A stretch of DNA of 64,000 bases, from NCBI RefSeq assembly GCF_947497005.1, contig NZ_CANMFF010000011.1:62001-126000 (forward strand), written 5' to 3'. Position 1 is the stretch's first letter. The number at the start of each line of letters is the position of its first letter. The notes under the pieces were generated by a model. The model saw only the letters and a program-made list of their open reading frames with translations. It had not been told where the DNA came from and made no database searches. Shown piece by piece: positions 1 through 7,694 of this stretch. The translations under genes were made by a program, and so were the position numbers. The stretch comes from an uncultured Ruegeria sp. GTDB lineage: Bacteria; Pseudomonadota; Alphaproteobacteria; Rhodobacterales; Rhodobacteraceae.

Positions 1-1341
1 GCACGCGCCACGCGTGTAGGCGGCGACACCGTTCTGGCGCAGGTCATCCGCATGGTGCAGCAGGCACAAGGGGCGAAGCTGCCCATTCAGGGGCTGGTCG
101 ATCGGATCACCTATCGCTTTGTCCCTACGGTTATCGCCGTTGCTGTGATCACCGTCTTGATCTGGCTGATCTTTGGCCCAAGCCCCGCCCTGCCTCTGGC
201 ATTGGTCGCAGGTGTTTCCGTGCTGATCATCGCCTGCCCCTGCGCCATGGGTCTGGCCACACCCACTTCAATCATGGTGGGCACCGGGCGTGCAGCGGAG
301 TTGGGGGTTTTGTTCCGTAAAGGCGATGCCTTGCAACAGCTTCAGCAGGCACGCGTCATCGCGCTGGACAAGACCGGGACTCTGACACTCGGTCGTCCGG
401 AACTGGACAGCGTTTCTACAGCGAACGGATTTGAAGAAGACGAGGTTGTGCGGCTCGCCGCCGCCCTTGAGACACGATCGGAGCACCCGATTGCGTCGGC
501 CATCACCCGCGCTGGCCCCGCGACGCTGCCGCAGGCATCGGATGTGCGGTCGCTTACCGGGCTTGGTGTGCAAGGTTTGGTTGAAGGCAGGGATGTTCTG
601 ATCGGATCGCACAAGCTGATGCAACAACGTGGGATCGACCTTGGGGTTTTAGCAGACGAGGCAGAGACCCGCGCCGCAGAAGGTGCAACCCCTCTGTTTG
701 TAGCGCTGGATGGGCGGGCCGCAGCAACGTTATCTGTGTCTGATCCGATCAAGCCCGGCGCAGAAGAGGCGCTGGAACGGTTGCACCAGATGGGGATGAC
801 CGTGGCCATGGTCACCGGAGACAACGCGCGCACGGCGCAGGCTTTGGCCGACCGGCTTGGGATCGATCATGTCACTGCCGAGGTGCTGCCCGATGGAAAG
901 GTAGATGCGATCACGGTCCTGCGGGATCAGTTCGGAACGCTGGCCTTTGTTGGCGACGGGATCAACGATGCCCCCGCGCTGGCGTCTGCGGATATCGGCA
1001 TCGCCATCGGAACCGGCACGGATGTGGCCATCGAAACAGCCGACGTTGTGCTGATGTCCGGTGATCTGCGCGGGGTTGCAAATGCGACCGAAATCAGCCG
1101 TCGGACGATGCGGAACATCCGCCAGAACCTTGGGTGGGCCTTCGGTTATAATGTCCTTCTGATCCCGGTAGCCGCTGGTGCACTGTACCCGTTCGGAGGG
1201 CATCTGCTTTCCCCGGCACTGGCGGCCGGTGCGATGGCACTGTCGAGTGTCTTTGTGGTCTCGAATGCGCTGCGCCTGCGTCACGTTCGTGCCAGTGTGG
1301 CGGAAAACCCGGCCTCGGCCCCCAAGGAGGTGCACGCATGA
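1..1341 (+). CDS. copA: Cu(I)-exporting P1B-type ATPase, 5' end cut by window
   Basis: This gene is open from base 1, so the heavy-metal-binding N-terminus and first membrane helices lie outside; 446 residues are visible. The transmembrane CPC metal site is at visible residues 79-81, the phosphorylated Asp of DKTGT is near residue 123, and the TGDN and GDGINDAP motifs of the ATP-binding and hinge regions follow. The last two helices carry YN and M-x2-SS residues, the combination known for Cu(I) pumps (P1B-1), so copper or silver export from the cytoplasm across the inner membrane is the best call. The stop overlaps the cueR start (ATGA), which makes the regulator the downstream member of the same operon. 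Any CueR-controlled promoter would lie upstream of the window. Confidence 0.93.
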   Translation, partial: ARATRVGGDTVLAQVIRMVQQAQGAKLPIQGLVDRITYRFVPTVIAVAVITVLIWLIFGPSPALPLALVAGVSVLIIACPCAMGLATPTSIMVGTGRAAELGVLFRKGDALQQLQQARVIALDKTGTLTLGRPELDSVSTANGFEEDEVVRLAAALETRSEHPIASAITRAGPATLPQASDVRSLTGLGVQGLVEGRDVLIGSHKLMQQRGIDLGVLADEAETRAAEGATPLFVALDGRAAATLSVSDPIKPGAEEALERLHQMGMTVAMVTGDNARTAQALADRLGIDHVTAEVLPDGKVDAITVLRDQFGTLAFVGDGINDAPALASADIGIAIGTGTDVAIETADVVLMSGDLRGVANATEISRRTMRNIRQNLGWAFGYNVLLIPVAAGALYPFGGHLLSPALAAGAMALSSVFVVSNALRLRHVRASVAENPASAPKEVHA

Positions 1342-1727
1342 ATATCGGAGATGTCTCTACCCGCACCGGCCTGCCTGCCAAGACGATCCGGTATTATGAG
1401 GATATCGACCTGATCAAACCGCTGCGCGACGACAACGGCTATCGCCGGTTTCGCGATCAGGATGTGCACAAACTGAACTTCCTGGGCCGCGCCCGTGCGC
1501 TTGGGTTCACCATCGAGGATTGTCGAACGCTGCTGGCCCTGTATGAGGATGAAACCCGCGCCAGCGCTGATGTGAAACGGGTGGCGCGGGATCATCTGGC
1601 GCAGATCGAGACCAAGATCGCCGACCTGAAAGCCATGCGTGATACGCTAAGCCACCTGGTCGACGCCTGCGCCGGAGACGACCGGCCCGATTGCCCGATC
1701 CTGCAGGATCTGGGCGGGAAAAGCTGA
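1338..1727 (+). CDS. cueR: MerR-family Cu(I)-responsive activator CueR
   Basis: The 129-residue protein has an N-terminal MerR winged helix (ends of the recognition region at [11 protein letters not shown]), a dimerisation coiled coil at about residues 75-110 and a C-terminal metal loop with Cys111 and Cys119 in the C-x7-C spacing of CueR. Ser76 sits where sensors of +1 ions carry Ser and sensors of +2 ions carry Cys, which supports Cu(I)/Ag(I)/Au(I) sensing. It is expected to bind and distort the promoter of the copper ATPase. Its start overlaps the ATPase stop by four bases, so sensor and pump are translationally coupled. A MerR sensor for another metal is less likely because of Ser76 and the loop spacing. 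Confidence 0.93.
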   Translation: MNIGDVSTRTGLPAKTIRYYEDIDLIKPLRDDNGYRRFRDQDVHKLNFLGRARALGFTIEDCRTLLALYEDETRASADVKRVARDHLAQIETKIADLKAMRDTLSHLVDACAGDDRPDCPILQDLGGKS

Positions 1728-1775
1728 CACGGGGTTGCCCTTTGCGTGCAGCTTTGCTTTGTCTTCGCCAGACAA

Positions 1776-1798
1776 TTCGGTCACACGTGCCGACCGAA
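1776..1798. promoter_or_regulatory. Inverted repeat before the dehydrogenase gene
   Basis: Perfect 7-base arms TTCGGTC (1776-1782) and GACCGAA (1792-1798) flank a 9-base loop, 20 bases before the next start codon. It could be an operator or the end of the copper operon; there is no T-run, so a terminator is not clear. Confidence 0.3.
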
Positions 1799-1817
1799 CA
1801 GCGGAGAGGATCACAAA

Positions 1818-2690
1818 ATGGCAAAAGTCGCGTTCCTTGGCCTTGGTGTCATGGGCTATCCCATGGCCGGACATCTGCAGGCCGCAGGTCATGACGTCAC
1901 CGTCTACAACCGCACAACCGCCAAGGCCGAAGCCTGGGTGGCGCAGCATGGTGGTGCCATGGGGGCGACTCCGAAAGATGCGGTCAAAAGCGCGGAATTC
2001 GTAATGGCCTGCGTGGGAAATGACGACGATCTGCGCATGATCTGCTCAGCCGAGGACGGTGCGTTTCAGGGCATGTCCGACGGGGCCATCTTCGTCGATC
2101 ACACAACAGTCTCGGCAGACGTCACGCGAGAGCTTTACGAAGCCGGAGCCGCGCAGGGGATCGCCTTTGTCGACGCCCCGATCTCGGGCGGTCAGGCTGG
2201 GGCTGAAAACGGGGTTCTGTCCATCATGTGCGGCGGAGATCAGGGCGCGTATGATGCGGTTGAGCCGTTGATGGATGTCTATTCGAAGATTTGCCGCCGC
2301 ATCGGTGACAGCGGTGCAGGCCAGTTGACCAAGATGTGCAACCAGATCGCCATTGCCGGTTTGGTCCAGGCTCTCAGCGAGGCATTGCATTTTGCCGAGA
2401 AAGCGGGGTTGGACGGGCGATCCGTGGTTGAGGTGATCAGCCAGGGCGCGGCCGGAAGCTGGCAGATGGTGAACCGCCACGAGACGATGCTGGACGATCA
2501 TTTTGACCATGGGTTTGCCGTGGATTGGATGCGCAAGGATCTGGGTATTTGCATGGATGCGGCCAACGTCAATGGTGCCTCACTGCCCGTGACCGCGCTG
2601 GTCGATCAGTTTTACAAAGATGTGCAGAAACTGGGCGGTGGGCGGTGGGATACGTCGTCGCTGTTTAAACGGCTGCGCGCATTGGACTAA
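1818..2690 (+). CDS. NAD(P)-dependent beta-hydroxyacid dehydrogenase (3-hydroxyisobutyrate dehydrogenase-like)
   Basis: The 290-residue protein starts with the Rossmann motif GLGVMGYPMAG and shows the substrate-binding segment SGGQAGAENG and the catalytic Lys172 in GAGQLTKMCNQ, all hallmarks of the 3-hydroxyisobutyrate/6-phosphogluconate-like dehydrogenase family. It should oxidise a short beta-hydroxyacid (or reduce the semialdehyde) in the cytoplasm; the substrate cannot be read from sequence. The ATG at 1818 was chosen because a GGAGAGGA ribosome site lies 8 bases before it and the Rossmann fold starts at once; an earlier ATG at 1746 has neither. The next gene follows after 32 bases in the same direction, so both may serve one degradation route for an amino alcohol or hydroxy amino acid (inference). 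Confidence 0.85.
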   Translation: MAKVAFLGLGVMGYPMAGHLQAAGHDVTVYNRTTAKAEAWVAQHGGAMGATPKDAVKSAEFVMACVGNDDDLRMICSAEDGAFQGMSDGAIFVDHTTVSADVTRELYEAGAAQGIAFVDAPISGGQAGAENGVLSIMCGGDQGAYDAVEPLMDVYSKICRRIGDSGAGQLTKMCNQIAIAGLVQALSEALHFAEKAGLDGRSVVEVISQGAAGSWQMVNRHETMLDDHFDHGFAVDWMRKDLGICMDAANVNGASLPVTALVDQFYKDVQKLGGGRWDTSSLFKRLRALD

Positions 2691-2722
2691 AGAATCCCGG
2701 GTGTAGCGGGACGGAGAACGAC

Positions 2723-5700
2723 ATGAGCGAATTGGTGAAGTTCTGGGCGGATGCGCTGCGTCAGCACTGGGGACTGGACGCACGGTTGACACGGCTGGAT
2801 GGTGAATATGACCTGAACTTTCTGGTACAGGCCACCAATGGTCAGGACTATGTGCTGAAAGTCATGCGGGCAGGCTGCGATGCCGGTCTTGTGCAACTGC
2901 AAATTCAGACGCTGACGCGTATCGCATCGCAAGCGCCCGGGTTGCCGTTTCCCAAAGTATTCCCGAATCTGAACGACGCAGTGCTACCGGAAATTGCAGA
3001 TTCCGAGGGGCAACCAAGGCTGGTGTGGTTGCTGGAGTGCCTGCCGGGCCATTGTTATGCGAAGGCTGCGCCAAAATCCCAAGAACTGATCCTGAAACTG
3101 GGGCGCGTGCTGGGAGCAACCGATCGGGCCTTGGAAGGGTTTGAGCATGAGGGATTGCATCGACCGGAATTCAAATGGGACCTGATGCAGGCGGGCTGGA
3201 TTGCAGACAAGCTGGGTGTAATTTCGGACCCCACTCGACAGGCTGTGCTGACGGAAATCTACGCGGAATTTGTTGCAATCTCGGGCGCGCTGGCGGATCT
3301 GCCGAAACAGGCCATCCACAACGACGCCAATGATTATAACATTCTGGTCGAAGGGGAATTGAGTGAACGGCGGCGGATCTCGGGCCTGATTGATCTGGGC
3401 GATATGTGTGCCGCGCCGCGGATCTGCGAACTGGCGATTGCCGGGGCTTACATCGTGTTGGATCATTCCAAACCGGAACGGGCGCTGGCCGCGCTGGTAA
3501 AGGGCTATCACGCGGCCAATCGGTTGAGCGCAGGTGAGGTTGACTTGATTTGGCCGCTGCTGCGGATGCGACTGGCGGTATCGGTGGTCAACTCGACCCT
3601 GATGGCGGCCGAGAACCCGGATGATCCTTATGTGACCATTTCTCAGGCTCCGGCGTGGCGTTTCCTTGAAAACGCCTCGGTCAATGGTGGGCTGATGTCG
3701 GCGCGGTTGCGGGCGGCCTGTGGCTTGCCTGTCGTCGATGGGGCCGAACGCATCCACACCTATCTGCAGGGTCACCGGGGTCATTTTGCCGAAATGTTCG
3801 GTCAGGATCTGAGCGATGTGCCCATGGGATCGCTGTCCGTTGAAAACTGCGTCTGGCCACAGAATCCGTTCCACATGCCTTTGGCCGAGGCCGCACGGGT
3901 GGGCGAGGAATACGGTGAGGGTCTGTGGCTGGGGTATTATAACGAGCCCCGCCTGATCTATGCCGAGCCGGGGTTCCGCAAGGGGCCGTGGAAAGCCTCG
4001 GACCGGCGAACGGTGCATTTGGCGGTGGATGTGTTTGCGCCCGCCGGAACGGTGCTGCACGCGCCGATGAGCGGGCGGGTTGAAGTGGTCGAGAACCGGG
4101 ACAACCACCTCGACTATGGTGGTGTGATCATCCTGCACCACGAAACGCCCGAAGGTGATCCGTTCTATACACTCTATGGCCATCTGGACCCGGAATTCTG
4201 TGAGCGGCTGAAACCCGGCGACCCGGTTGCGCAAGGGGCAGCGTTTGCCCGGCTAGGCGATGCCAGCCAGAATGGCGGATGGGCGCCGCATGTGCATTTC
4301 CAACTGGCTTTGACCACCGATGGCATGGAGGCGGACTGGCCCGGTGTCGGCGATCCCGACGAAATGGATCTGTGGAACGCGGTCTGCCCGAACCCGGCGG
4401 CATTGTTGAACTTGCCGGATGACAAGGTGTTCTATCAACCCACCGACAAGCAGGTGATCCTGCAGGGGCGCCGCGATCACTTTGGGGGTAACCTGTCGCT
4501 GACCTATGATGATCCGGTCATGCTGATGCGTGGGTGGAAACATCATCTGTTTGACGAATGGGGCCGCCCTTATCTGGACGCCTATAACAACGTCCCCCAT
4601 GTCGGCCATGCGCATCCGCGCATTCAGGCCGTGGCGGCGGATCAGCTGAGGCGGGTGAATTCGAACACCCGTTATCTGCATCCGGCTCAGACAGCTTTTG
4701 CCGACAAGATCCTGTCCAAACTGCCGGATCATTTCGAGGTCTGTTTCTTTGTCAACTCAGGCACTGAGGCCAATGAACTGGCTCTGCGATTGGCCCGCGC
4801 GCATACCGGTGCCAAGGGGATCGTGACGCCGGATCATGGCTATCATGGCAATACGAACGCGGCTGTGGCGATCTCGGCTTACAAGTTCAACAAACCTGGC
4901 GGCATCGGGAAGGCCGATTGGGTTGAGCTGGTCGAGGTTGCCGATGACTACCGCGGGTCGTTCAAACGCGACGATGCGGACAGGGCACAGAGATTTGCCG
5001 ATCTTGTGGACCCTGCAATTGCGGCCTTGCTGAACCGGGGGCAAGGCGTGGCCGGGTTCATCGCGGAAACCTTCCCGTCGGTTGGCGGGCAGATCATTCC
5101 GCCCAAGGGTTATCTGCCTGCAGTTTATGAAAAGATCCGCGCCGCTGGCGGCGTGTGCATCGCCGATGAGGTGCAGACAGGCCTAGGGCGTCTGGGCGAA
5201 TATTACTTTGGCTTCGAACACCAGAGCGCACTTCCGGATATCGTGGTGATGGGCAAACCCATCGGCAACGGGCACCCCTTGGGCGTTTTGGTAGCGACCA
5301 AGGAGATTGCCGAGAGCTTCAACAACGGGATCGAGTTCTTTTCGACCTTTGGCGGCTCGACCCTGTCCTGCCGGATCGGCAAAGAAGTGCTGGATATCGT
5401 TGACGACGAAGGGTTGCAGGACAATGCCGCCCGAATGGGTGAGCGCTTGATGACCGGGCTGTACCAGATCGAAGCCAATTTCGAATGCGTGGGTGATGTG
5501 CGGGGCATGGGCCTGTTTCTGGGCGTCGAACTGATCAACACCGACGGGAGCGAAGGCACCGAGATTTGCAGCTATGTCAAGAACCGGATGCGCGATCATC
5601 GCATTCTGATCGGCAGCGAAGGACCGAAGGACAACATCCTGAAAATCAGACCGCCCCTGACAATCGAAGCCGAAGATGTGGACATGATCCTGTGGGCCTT

Positions 5701-5788
5701 GCGGGACGTGTTGTCAGAGGTGGGCGACTACACCCCCGCCCCGGTTTGCGATCATGACCATCACCACGCAGGATGCGGGTGTTGCTGA
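2723..5788 (+). CDS. Three-domain fusion: APH-type kinase, M23 peptidase, class-III aminotransferase/phospho-lyase
   Basis: The 1021-residue protein joins three families. Residues 1-340 are an aminoglycoside-phosphotransferase/hydroxylysine-kinase fold with catalytic HNDAND (His199-Asp201) and the metal motif IDLGD (224-227). Residues 400-565 are an M23 (LytM) domain keeping all zinc ligands, H432-x3-D436 and H523-V-H525. Residues 580-1003 are a PLP class-III aminotransferase fold with ADEVQTG (Asp815) and Lys845 in VVMGKPIGNG. The tail (1009-1021) is rich in His and Cys. Known relatives of the outer domains are the mammalian hydroxylysine kinase and the phospho-lyases for phosphoethanolamine and phosphohydroxylysine, so ATP-dependent phosphorylation followed by PLP-dependent phosphate and ammonia elimination is a plausible reaction pair (inference). 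No signal peptide is present, which is odd for an M23 domain. Substrate unknown. Confidence 0.85.
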   Translation: MSELVKFWADALRQHWGLDARLTRLDGEYDLNFLVQATNGQDYVLKVMRAGCDAGLVQLQIQTLTRIASQAPGLPFPKVFPNLNDAVLPEIADSEGQPRLVWLLECLPGHCYAKAAPKSQELILKLGRVLGATDRALEGFEHEGLHRPEFKWDLMQAGWIADKLGVISDPTRQAVLTEIYAEFVAISGALADLPKQAIHNDANDYNILVEGELSERRRISGLIDLGDMCAAPRICELAIAGAYIVLDHSKPERALAALVKGYHAANRLSAGEVDLIWPLLRMRLAVSVVNSTLMAAENPDDPYVTISQAPAWRFLENASVNGGLMSARLRAACGLPVVDGAERIHTYLQGHRGHFAEMFGQDLSDVPMGSLSVENCVWPQNPFHMPLAEAARVGEEYGEGLWLGYYNEPRLIYAEPGFRKGPWKASDRRTVHLAVDVFAPAGTVLHAPMSGRVEVVENRDNHLDYGGVIILHHETPEGDPFYTLYGHLDPEFCERLKPGDPVAQGAAFARLGDASQNGGWAPHVHFQLALTTDGMEADWPGVGDPDEMDLWNAVCPNPAALLNLPDDKVFYQPTDKQVILQGRRDHFGGNLSLTYDDPVMLMRGWKHHLFDEWGRPYLDAYNNVPHVGHAHPRIQAVAADQLRRVNSNTRYLHPAQTAFADKILSKLPDHFEVCFFVNSGTEANELALRLARAHTGAKGIVTPDHGYHGNTNAAVAISAYKFNKPGGIGKADWVELVEVADDYRGSFKRDDADRAQRFADLVDPAIAALLNRGQGVAGFIAETFPSVGGQIIPPKGYLPAVYEKIRAAGGVCIADEVQTGLGRLGEYYFGFEHQSALPDIVVMGKPIGNGHPLGVLVATKEIAESFNNGIEFFSTFGGSTLSCRIGKEVLDIVDDEGLQDNAARMGERLMTGLYQIEANFECVGDVRGMGLFLGVELINTDGSEGTEICSYVKNRMRDHRILIGSEGPKDNILKIRPPLTIEAEDVDMILWALRDVLSEVGDYTPAPVCDHDHHHAGCGCC

Positions 5789-5794
5789 ACAAAA

Positions 5795-5819
5795 AAACCC
5801 CGACGCATCGCCGGGGTTT
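5795..5819. terminator. Bidirectional Rho-independent terminator
   Basis: AAACCCCG (5795-5802) pairs with CGGGGTTT (5812-5819) over a 9-base loop. Seven A residues at 5791-5797 give a T-run for minus-strand transcripts; on the plus strand only three T residues follow. It separates the fusion gene from the convergent hemP unit. Confidence 0.75.
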
Positions 5820-5838
5820 AACCGTTCTGCACATGTGA

Positions 5839-6315
5839 TCAGTGGAGCACGGTCGAGGGGGTCTGGTGGCCGGTGGTCGGCATCTTGAAACCCGCTGTCA
5901 TGCGCCTGAGCGTCAGGCCCAGTTCTTCTGACAAAGACGCCAGAGCAGGCGCAAAATCCGGACGCACGATCAAGGATGCAATCATCATCGCGTCTTCACG
6001 CGCGCCTTCGGAGGCAGCCGCGATCATCTGAGCAAAACAGTTCTCATCTGCGCCAAGGCAGGCACATCCAAGACCATGCCGGATCAGAGGACGACGACCA
6101 TACGTAGCGCAAAGTGAGCACAAGCGATCCAGCGTCAGCATTGCGACACGCCCGGCCTCCGAGCCCAGGGCGATGTTAAAATCGCTGGCAGCATCTGTAC
6201 GACCGCCCTCACCGTCGCTCCACATCCGTAAATACATCACGGCACCCGCTTCGACGGGTTCGAGATCGGCAAGACGGCCAACCGCTGCGCCGCCGCGCAT
6301 CGATTGCCTGCTCAT
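5839..6315 (-). CDS. Conserved hypothetical protein coupled to hemP
   Basis: The 158-residue protein is not recognised. It is soluble, lacks a signal peptide, and carries six Cys residues in a central segment (LCSLC, then GCACLG and NCF), a spacing that could hold a metal or disulfides. The C-terminal third is helical and ends in a short polar tail. Its ATG overlaps the hemP stop (ATGA), so the two are translated together and a role in haem or iron handling is a reasonable inference from context only. A minus-strand terminator follows its stop. Confidence 0.7.
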   Translation of the reverse strand: MSRQSMRGGAAVGRLADLEPVEAGAVMYLRMWSDGEGGRTDAASDFNIALGSEAGRVAMLTLDRLCSLCATYGRRPLIRHGLGCACLGADENCFAQMIAAASEGAREDAMMIASLIVRPDFAPALASLSEELGLTLRRMTAGFKMPTTGHQTPSTVLH

Positions 6316-6479
6316 TTTGTGAGGATCAGTTTTCCTGCGCGTGTGATGCGCAGTGTATAGAGTTGATCGCCCAGTTCGATATGAGCCAGGTTGCCGCCCT
6401 TGGTCAGTTCCTCGGCCTTATGCGCGGGAAGCATCGAGACAGCATAACCTTGGGTTGGGGTCGGGTTCTGTAGGTTCAT
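6312..6479 (-). CDS. hemP: Hemin uptake protein HemP
   Basis: The 55-residue protein ends in YTLRITRAGKLILTK, the conserved signature of the HemP family, small proteins encoded with haem uptake genes and reported to help regulate haem transport. The start at 6479 has a GGAG ribosome site 9 bases upstream; a longer reading from 6530 would add 17 residues outside the family domain. No TonB receptor or haem ABC transporter lies next to it here, so it stands apart from the usual hmu cluster. The AT-rich segment upstream probably holds its promoter. Confidence 0.85.
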   Translation of the reverse strand: MNLQNPTPTQGYAVSMLPAHKAEELTKGGNLAHIELGDQLYTLRITRAGKLILTK

Positions 6480-6577
6480 CGGGACATCTCCAGAGCGTTT
6501 CGGCATGGTGCCATATCTATCGCGTTTCATGTGATCTGGCTGACCCCGAAAGGGTTGGCTTTCTGTTCCTGTGATTT

Positions 6578-6606
6578 AATCTGATTATTTTAGTAAGGAT
6601 TGTCAA
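6578..6606 (-). promoter_or_regulatory. Candidate hemP promoter in an AT-rich segment
   Basis: Read on the minus strand, a perfect TTGACA (6601-6606) is followed after 17 bases by CAGATT (6578-6583). The spacer TTACTAAAATAAT stands out from the GC-rich surroundings and could hold an iron-regulator site (Fur, Irr or RirA type), but no clear consensus box was found. Confidence 0.35.
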
Positions 6607-6686
6607 GTGTCGTTTTAACACAAGCGATTGCGGCCTGGTACAAGGCGCGTTAGGTCTTGGGCCAGATGATGAAAGGCGCGTAAATT

Positions 6687-7346
6687 ATGACCGCAGCAGT
6701 TGTATTTGATCTGGACGGAACGCTGGTGGACAGCCTGGGTGATCTGGCAGCGGCGGCCAACCGCACGCTGAACGACGTCGGGCGCGATCCCTTGTCGCAT
6801 GACGTCATCAAAGGATTCGTCGGCAACGGCTTACCCAAACTGGTCGAGCGCATGATCCGCCATTGCGGCTTGCCGCTGGATCGCCATGCGGAACTGGCGC
6901 AGCTGACCCTGAAACATTACAATGCCGCTGCAAGCGATACGACTGTTCCCTACCCCGGTATCCCCGAAGCGCTGGTTGCCTTGCGACAAATGGGGTGCGT
7001 TCTGGGTGTCTGCACCAACAAACCAGAAGCGCCCGCGCGGCATGTGCTTGCGGCGTTGAACCTATCCCAATATTTCGACGTCGTGCTTGGCGGCGATAGC
7101 CTTTCAACGCGAAAACCGGACCCCAACCATCTGTTCGCAAGCTTCGATGCGCTTCAGGGATCAGGCCCACGTCTGTTCGTCGGCGACAGCGAAGTTGATG
7201 CGGAAACCGCGGCTCGTGCGAAGATCCCGTTTTTGCTGTTTACGGAAGGGTACCGGAAAACGCCTGTGGCAGAAATTCCGCACACAATAGCCTATGACGC
7301 ATCGCGGGACTTGCCCGATCTCGTGGCCAAATTGATCAAGAGTTAA
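6687..7346 (+). CDS. gph: Phosphoglycolate phosphatase (HAD family)
   Basis: The 219-residue protein has HAD motif I FDLDGTLVDS (nucleophile Asp8, acid/base Asp10), motif II in CTNKP, motif III Lys in TRKPDP and motif IV GDSEVD. Cap and length match Gph/CbbZ, which removes phosphate from 2-phosphoglycolate made by oxygenase side reactions or DNA repair. It stands alone between hemP (divergent) and the SulP gene, with no Calvin-cycle genes in sight, so a housekeeping role is more likely than one in carbon fixation. A related HAD phosphatase with another small substrate cannot be excluded. Confidence 0.85.
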   Translation: MTAAVVFDLDGTLVDSLGDLAAAANRTLNDVGRDPLSHDVIKGFVGNGLPKLVERMIRHCGLPLDRHAELAQLTLKHYNAAASDTTVPYPGIPEALVALRQMGCVLGVCTNKPEAPARHVLAALNLSQYFDVVLGGDSLSTRKPDPNHLFASFDALQGSGPRLFVGDSEVDAETAARAKIPFLLFTEGYRKTPVAEIPHTIAYDASRDLPDLVAKLIKS

Positions 7347-7694
7347 AGCCGCTCAGCAAGATCACCGCGCGTTCCGGCGCTGTCTTCGATCCACGTTTAC
7401 GTGCACCCCAAAAAGTTTGAGAGGGGCCGGTCGAGGGGGTGTGACCAGCCCCTCATCGGGGAAAGTAAATACCGTGTGTGTTTGTGTGGTAAGTACGGTA
7501 GGTAATGTTTACCCCTGATCGACGCCGCGCGAAATTGGGGGATTCCCGTAGTTGGGCAAAATACTCACAAAACCCGTGAAAAACCGGCGTTTTGATCCTT
7601 CGGTTGGCCCGCGATCCCTTGCAAAATTTTTGACCTGGCGGTCTGCTGGCTTGGACGGCGGGACCGTCGGCCGAAAGCAGGCGAAAGGTAACCC
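7347..7694. other. 348-base non-coding stretch before the SulP gene
   Basis: No convincing gene is seen. It holds one strong hairpin: GAGGGGCCGGTC (7421-7432) against GACCAGCCCCTC (7443-7454), 11 of 12 pairs, loop of 10 bases, no T-run. Then comes a GT/TA-rich segment at about 7470-7510 that may include the promoter of the SulP gene. The hairpin may end gph transcription or structure the leader. Confidence 0.5.

Noticed and set aside
2984..4234. 416-codon minus-strand frame inside the three-domain fusion gene
   Set aside because: Antisense shadow with no recognisable motif; the plus strand has clear domains throughout.
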